Source: CAIVAT01 sp964387205
GTDB taxonomy: Bacteria; Bacteroidota; Bacteroidia; Bacteroidales; FEN-979
DNA: 6,543 nucleotides
NCBI GenBank assembly: GCA_964387205.1
Contig: CAYLVY010000171.1
Span: forward strand, 1-6,543
Reading direction: 5' to 3'
Both the position numbers and the translations under genes were made by a program. The stretch's first letter is position 1, and the number at the start of each line of letters is the position of its first letter. Below are positions 4,321 through 6,543 of the stretch, one piece after another. A model generated the notes under the pieces. That model saw nothing but the letters and a program-made list of their open reading frames with translations, was not told the origin of the DNA and searched no databases.

Positions 4321-6543
4321 TTATGGAGTAAGGATCTCAAAAGAGTGGGCAGGAAGTTCCATGGTGATCTTCCCGCCAGTGTTCTGAAAGGCATTACCGA
4401 AGTGAGACTTGAGGGCAGCAGCCCGGAACCTCTCCGGCAGTTCGAATTCAATTTTTCTGGCTTGCTTGTCTTTATTATGGATAACGACGGCAATCTGGTC
4501 AAAATAGTTCCGAAGGTAAATATAGGTCCGGTCGGTAACCCTGATGGTGCGGAAATCGCCATAGGTAAGGGCCAGGTAACTGGCGCGCATACGGGCAAGT
4601 TTTGCAACCGTATTTTTGAGGTTGGTTTCATGGACATTCAGGCCATCGAATTTCATCATCCGCCGGTTATCCGGATCCCCTGCGCCGGGCATGCCGAATT
4701 CGTCGCCATAATAGATCACCGGGATCCCCGGGATGGTCATGTTGAAGGCATGCAGCATGGCAAGGCGGCGATAACCGATCGTATCCTTGACCTGAATGTC
4801 CCTTTTCCATCCCGCTTCTGTAGCATCTTCCGAAGGATCGAGGGCACCACCGGCAAAGGAGATCACCCGGGGCATGTCCTGGTTGCCCGTAATGTTTCCC
4901 ATTAGGTTATGCTCACCGTAATAGCTGAACGATTGCAGCAAGGAGTAGTTAAGGTCACGGAAGGAGGTGTGGTCGTATGCAAAGGAAGTGCGGATATCCC
5001 AATAAAGGTTGAATTCAAACTGTGCATCGAGCATACCGGGATTGATATAACTTCCGACCAGGTCGCGGCTTCCGAAGGTCTCACCGATCTGGTAGACGGG
5101 TCGTTTGTCGGGAATGACCACATCGTGATCGAGTTTGCGGGTCAGGGTGCGCCAGAATAATTCAGGAACGTGTTTGGCAGCATCATGCCTGAATCCGTCA
5201 AATTCATAATGCTTAATCCAGAACAGCGCCGAATCGGAAACCATTTCCGTTACCTCAGGCCTGGACAGGTCAAAGGTCGGCAGGAAAGTATCGAACCAGG
5301 TGGTCAGCCGCTGTTCATCCCATATCCTGATGTTTTTACGGTTGCCGGGCAGTTCCAGCGGAGTAACCCAATCCGGATGGGTTTTGAAGAGCGGGTAATC
5401 CTCATGGGCATGATGGGCGACAAAATCGAGGATCATATTCATTCCGGCGTCGTGGGCATCATCCACCAGTTGCCTGAGTTCATCGCCGGTGCCAAACCTC
5501 GTATCCACCGTGGTCAGGGTAATAGGCCAGTAGCCATGATATCCGGAAAATTTCCGGTGAGGAGGAGGGAATTCGACATAACCCTTCAAGGGGTTTTGTG
5601 TGATGGGACTGATCCACAATGCATTGATCCCCAATTCTCTGAAATAGCCATTTTCAACCGCCTGATTGATCCCGGCCAGGTCTCCACCCATAAAATTGAC
5701 TTTCGGATCAATTTCCGGATCATTAACGGGTGCATCATTGGCGGGGTTTCCGTTCCTGAAACGGTCCACCATCATGAAATACATGATCATGGCATGAAAA
5801 TCACTGCGGTTCAGCTTATCCGGCGAGGTAAGGACTTTACCCCGGTGAAGGGGTACCAGGATTTCATTGGATAACCCGGTCTGATTGGCAGCATATACCC
5901 TGATAAAACTCCGGGTGAATTTTTTTGAGTTTCCGGGCACGTTGATCAGAATTCCGTTCGTATCCATTTTCCAGAACCTGGCGTCGAGTAAATGGTTTTG
6001 CCAGAGCACAAAGATTGTATCTGCTTTATTTTCAATTCCTATGATAATATTTCTACCCCCAGATCGCTTGGTAAAGAGAACAGGTAGCTTCGATGATGTC
6101 AGGTTTCCGACGGTCATCAGGGAGTTATGTCCACCCATCCCGTTGGAGACTGAATCGCGGTTGTTCGGATCAGAGAATTCCCGCCCGTCGGCGATTAGTT
6201 TGTACTGATATTTCCCCGGGAAGAGGTATAGGTCGATCACCCACTTTCCTTCTTTGTCCTTCATGACCCCTGCCAAAGGGTTCCATTCGTTCATCTGCCC
6301 TTTGATCATCACGGATTTATATTTATGGTTACCCGGATCAAAAGAAAACCGGTACCATATCCTTGAAGTCTTCTCCATCATCAGGGTATATGGAAAACCT
6401 TCCGACCAGATGGTCATGGCGGACAACCTTGGGAAGTCACGGCGCAAAGGCTTGATTATCATTTTCGTACTGTCGGTGGTGATAACCGCTGTAAAAGCAG
6501 GATCGGTCATGATCGAGTCGACTCTTACGGGCCGGATCAGGTA
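4321..6543 (-). CDS. Multidomain GH13 enzyme with CBM48/AMPK-type domain, cyclomaltodextrinase/alpha-amylase-like (5' end outside window)
   Basis: This is an alpha-glucan-acting GH13 enzyme; 740 residues are visible. The frame is open to the right edge, and the first in-frame ATG (6510) lies inside what looks like domain sequence, so the true start and any export signal are outside. Numbering from that Met: a beta-rich N-terminal region (1-55); a CBM48/AMPK-type glycogen-binding fold (about 60-135) with IKGQMNEWNP, GKYQYKLIADG and SDPNN; a second beta-sandwich (about 138-222), possibly like the cyclomaltodextrinase N-domain; the barrel from about 238 (MIMYFMMVDRF); and a C-terminal beta domain (about 650-729). 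Catalytic residues are nucleophile D443 (GFRHDAAK), acid/base E477 (QIGETFG) and D545. Two usually conserved residues differ: region I reads DFVAHH instead of DxxxNH, and region IV reads GNQD instead of NHD. It is the upstream gene of the GH13 pair. Endo-amylase, neopullulanase or cyclomaltodextrinase activity are all possible. Confidence 0.92.
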   Translation of the reverse strand, partial: YLIRPVRVDSIMTDPAFTAVITTDSTKMIIKPLRRDFPRLSAMTIWSEGFPYTLMMEKTSRIWYRFSFDPGNHKYKSVMIKGQMNEWNPLAGVMKDKEGKWVIDLYLFPGKYQYKLIADGREFSDPNNRDSVSNGMGGHNSLMTVGNLTSSKLPVLFTKRSGGRNIIIGIENKADTIFVLWQNHLLDARFWKMDTNGILINVPGNSKKFTRSFIRVYAANQTGLSNEILVPLHRGKVLTSPDKLNRSDFHAMIMYFMMVDRFRNGNPANDAPVNDPEIDPKVNFMGGDLAGINQAVENGYFRELGINALWISPITQNPLKGYVEFPPPHRKFSGYHGYWPITLTTVDTRFGTGDELRQLVDDAHDAGMNMILDFVAHHAHEDYPLFKTHPDWVTPLELPGNRKNIRIWDEQRLTTWFDTFLPTFDLSRPEVTEMVSDSALFWIKHYEFDGFRHDAAKHVPELFWRTLTRKLDHDVVIPDKRPVYQIGETFGSRDLVGSYINPGMLDAQFEFNLYWDIRTSFAYDHTSFRDLNYSLLQSFSYYGEHNLMGNITGNQDMPRVISFAGGALDPSEDATEAGWKRDIQVKDTIGYRRLAMLHAFNMTIPGIPVIYYGDEFGMPGAGDPDNRRMMKFDGLNVHETNLKNTVAKLARMRASYLALTYGDFRTIRVTDRTYIYLRNYFDQIAVVIHNKDKQARKIEFELPERFRAAALKSHFGNAFQNTGGKITMELPAHSFEILTP

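Noticed and set aside
3877..4905. A 342-codon plus-strand open frame spanning the junction of the two GH13 genes
   Set aside because: It is antisense to two well-supported GH13 genes, covering the end of one and the start of the next. It has no family features and is explained by codon bias on the coding strand.
5170..5874. A 234-codon plus-strand open frame
   Set aside because: It is a shadow of the larger GH13 gene, covering its region II and N-terminal barrel on the opposite strand, with no independent evidence of coding.
6508..6510. ATG at 6510 as the true start of the larger GH13 gene
   Set aside because: The frame continues open to the window edge, the sequence after this ATG has no signal peptide, and the residues on both sides read like the inside of a domain. 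The gene is better treated as 5'-partial.

Overview
The window looks like part of a glycan (probably starch, glycogen or maltodextrin) utilisation locus from a member of the Bacteroidota. The evidence is a SusC-type TonB-dependent receptor with the phylum's characteristic plug signature, a TATCTTTG box matching the Bacteroidota -7 consensus TAnnTTTG, and start codons with no clear Shine-Dalgarno sequence. Genus and species cannot be told from the sequence.

Layout, left to right: (1) 1-1131, minus strand, the first 377 residues of a SusC-like outer-membrane receptor; its gene runs off the left edge, where a SusD partner would be expected. (2) 1132-1504, a 373-bp divergent intergenic region holding a probable receptor promoter, a degenerate 10-bp triple repeat rich in TTTGCG, and two inverted repeats just before the next gene. 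(3) 1505-2971, plus strand, a complete PutP-like sodium/solute symporter of 488 residues. (4) 2956-4311, minus strand, a complete exported GH13 alpha-amylase-family enzyme whose 3' end overlaps the symporter's 3' end by 16 bp. (5) 4321-6543, minus strand, a larger multidomain GH13 enzyme with a CBM48/AMPK-type glycogen-binding domain; its N-terminus lies beyond the right edge.

The two GH13 genes are 9 bp apart and form a probable operon read right to left. The working model, inferred by analogy with the Sus paradigm, is that the SusC-like receptor imports alpha-glucan oligosaccharides across the outer membrane and the two GH13 enzymes cut them, at least the smaller one probably in the periplasm. 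The symporter lies on the opposite strand and resembles proline carriers more than sugar carriers, so its role in the locus is uncertain. No transcription factor, SusD, RNA gene, mobile element or CRISPR array was seen.

No clearly new system is visible. The points most worth a second look are unusual residues in conserved regions I and IV of the larger GH13 enzyme, the paired inverted repeats in the symporter leader, and the oppositely oriented symporter with overlapping 3' ends.
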